From the NCBI GenBank assembly GCA_965224745.1, contig CBDCZY010000009.1, positions 1 to 64,000 on the forward strand: a stretch of DNA of 64,000 nucleotides, written 5' to 3'. The notes beneath the pieces were generated by a model, which ran no database searches, was not told the origin of the DNA, and saw only the letters and a list, made by a program, of their open reading frames with translations. A program made the position numbers and the translations under genes. Positions 63,601 through 64,000 of the stretch are shown here, piece by piece (within the stretch, counting starts at the first letter, position 1; each line of letters begins with the position of its first letter). The DNA is from CBDCZY01 sp965224745 (GTDB taxonomy: Bacteria; Pseudomonadota; Gammaproteobacteria; Methylococcales; Methylomonadaceae).

Positions 63601-63695
63601 GTTAAAAAAACCAGCCCGAAACTGATACGCACAACCGGAGATATCGTAAAAAAACGATATACCTGGTTTTGCACTGACTGTTTTATGTTAATCAA
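60645..63695 (-). CDS. Membrane PAS-GGDEF-GGDEF-EAL cyclic-di-GMP protein
   Basis: 1016 residues. Transmembrane helices at about 24-44 and 165-187 enclose a periplasmic sensor region. Next come a PAS domain (TLVEGVLILDLQERIVLVNN), a first GGDEF with active motif ARYGGEEFCIVLPG, a coiled linker, a second GGDEF with degenerate motif (SRVNSHEFGIL), and an EAL domain with GLEALIRWFSP, LTESI, SIDDFGTGYSSLSYLK and VVAEGVE. Both synthase and phosphodiesterase activity are thus possible. A Lys-Glu repeat (KEKEKEKEK, from 62875-62905) lies in the PAS. TTG start, AAAGG 8 nt upstream; the adaptor stop is 2 bp away, so the genes form one operon. Confidence 0.93.
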   Translation of the reverse strand: MINIKQSVQNQVYRFFTISPVVRISFGLVFLTIAILSLGKFAGLLPDKSELTLDSRKKFCESIAVQFSIVLTQTDSASTLQSAVEALVNRSDDILSVAVRKNDDTLIAVAGSHDQFWNDLTDNISTAEQVLVPLYYNAEEWGKVEIRFASIWANNIVDFFQHSIFGLILFVGIIGFLSYLFFMKRTLQELDPASVVPERVKKAFNTLVEGVLILDLQERIVLVNNAFSERIGRSTEELMGKKISQLTWTLHAQQEEEYGKNKGKSKEKEKEKEKFPWTEALETSKDIKGKRLILDSYEKGMIALLINVALIPDGKGENRGVLATFDDVTELEKRNEELNFLATRDPMTGCLNRRSFSEQFTKLFDEAKREDLDLSCIMVDIDFFKKVNDNFGHSIGDEVIKMVAKVYQEFVRKSDLVARYGGEEFCIVLPGATAEEAYDMAELVRFSVQADSKDQFIDGPHVSASFGVSSIKSGAENYEVLINEADEALYFSKENGRNRVTLWQLDLKNQALVVQDDNSVEGVIDNIPGRVLHDAAEVERLQARIKELEKNTIHLSKKLDHHSKFDRLTGLPNRTLLLDRIAISLNRAQRSSTQIAVLVMDFNQLKSVNDTLGLEAGDLLIKMVSRRLAHVLRSSDSVSLIEETPKFTTIFSRVNSHEFGILITDIADFNSVTWIIKRIFDVFTDSVEIQDQNIYVTSNMGVSLYPDDGQTPEILLKNASAARHVAKQSQGQNNYQFFSNEINDQSLQQIQLENLLRQAVEKDQFALFYQPQVDLSTGKISGLEALIRWFSPELGFVPPDQFIPLAESTGLIVKIGEWVLRTACHQAKQWLEEGTFFGKVSINLSAVQLRQPGFSALLMQILDDAKLEPKHIELELTESIIMENMIVAIETLKELYDQGITFSIDDFGTGYSSLSYLKHFPVDTLKIDRSFLEDLVEKEEQQGIVLAIIAMSHSLEIDVVAEGVETLEQLELLIGMRCDNMQGYLFSRPLPVEEITNLLLAKTVMKLPVDLRQQAS

Positions 63696-63697
63696 GG

Positions 63698-64000
63698 TTA
63701 TAACCTTTCTGCAGTTTTGAGGCTCTCGCTATGTTCAGGTAGAAATTTAATAGAACACTTGAGGCCACCAGGCAGTTGATGCTTAGGGTTCGGTAGTTCA
63801 AGTCGTACGCCAAAAGTTCCGCTAGCGGCGTCTATGACTGGATCTACAATGGTGACTTTAGCTTCATATTCACCGCCTATTGGTGACTCAGGTTTCACTG
63901 TAGCCTTCATACCCTTAAGCACAGTACCATATTGCGCAACAGGCATAATCACTTCAACTTTAAGGGGATCAAGTTGGGCGATTTTCATAACGGGATCATC
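63698..64000 (-). CDS. RND/HlyD-type periplasmic adaptor, C-terminal part
   Basis: The frame is open to the window edge (DDPVMKIAQLDPLKVEVIMP), so the start lies outside; the internal ATG at 63988 is not the start. The beta-barrel phrases GMKATVKPESPIGGEYEAKV and VIDAASGTFGVRLELPN are typical of membrane-fusion proteins. A transporter subunit probably lies beyond the window. Directly upstream of the GGDEF-EAL gene. Confidence 0.8.
   Translation of the reverse strand, partial: DDPVMKIAQLDPLKVEVIMPVAQYGTVLKGMKATVKPESPIGGEYEAKVTIVDPVIDAASGTFGVRLELPNPKHQLPGGLKCSIKFLPEHSESLKTAERL

Noticed and set aside
1..64000. CRISPR array or cas genes
   Set aside because: No set of short, evenly spaced direct repeats and no Cas-like proteins were found; the repeats present are IS copies, attC sites and palindromes.
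1..64000. rRNA or tRNA genes
   Set aside because: No cloverleaf with conserved TTCGAATC-type arm or rRNA signature was recognised; an automated tRNA scan would be needed to exclude degenerate cases.

Overview
The window is a 64 kb stretch of a gammaproteobacterial chromosome or large replicon with moderate G+C. The gene families that support this are a bacterioferritin/Bfd pair, ArfB, MoaA, YidB, a DUF3014-like protein, a GGDEF-EAL regulator and an RND-type adaptor. The species cannot be fixed from the sequence; an aquatic, possibly methylotrophic or sulfur-cycling gammaproteobacterium is a guess. About half of the window is transposable DNA. There are two IS21-type families, a 2115 bp IS1634-type element in three copies, two IS3 types, IS91, IS110/IS1111, IS1 (two copies), ISKra4, an ISL3/IS4-like wreck, IS200 remnants and a 183 bp MITE. 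For most of them both ends, and often the target duplications, can be read.

Positions 1-5937 are nested insertions: IS21, truncated IS3, and a second IS21-type element split by IS1634. Positions 5941-21757 form a chromosomal integron. The integrase gene intI (20777-21757, + strand) sits beside attI, and the cassettes run leftward on the minus strand. Starting at intI they carry a large hypothetical protein, a pentapeptide/K+-channel protein, a small membrane protein, an IS91-bearing cassette, a VapBC-like pair, a second IS91-bearing cassette and a Phd/PIN pair. Six attC sites can be delimited. One is split by an IS1111-type element and one by an ORF-less group II intron. A further displaced cassette (RelE-type toxin/antitoxin) with attC remnants and another group II intron fragment lies at 39.7-40.6 kb.

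Positions 22762-27978 hold a compact three-gene biosynthetic cluster: an O-carbamoyltransferase of the NodU/CmcH family, a tandem heme-oxygenase-like diiron oxidase, and an AlkB-like membrane di-iron hydroxylase or desaturase. The last gene contains an in-frame copy of a ~160 bp palindromic repeat that occurs five times in the window. Positions 28046-31274 are an iron-storage locus (bfr, bfd) in which bfd is split by an ISKra4 element and IS1 has landed just upstream of bfr. Positions 31.9-33.6 kb carry housekeeping-type genes, followed by an IS graveyard to 45.0 kb that also contains a pair of DnaA boxes.

Positions 45118-50865 look like a ribosomal peptide (RiPP) locus: a flavin-dependent halogenase, a 79-residue precursor-like peptide with a Gly-Gly leader, a deletion-damaged radical SAM maturase, a C39-peptidase ABC exporter and an HlyD-type adaptor. 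The remainder (51.0-64.0 kb) has ordinary genes: DUF3014-like, YidB, rhodanese, moaA, a NitT/TauT-type ABC importer, an Smr-domain protein, a GGDEF-EAL protein and the end of an RND adaptor. IS1 and IS1634 copies interrupt this stretch.
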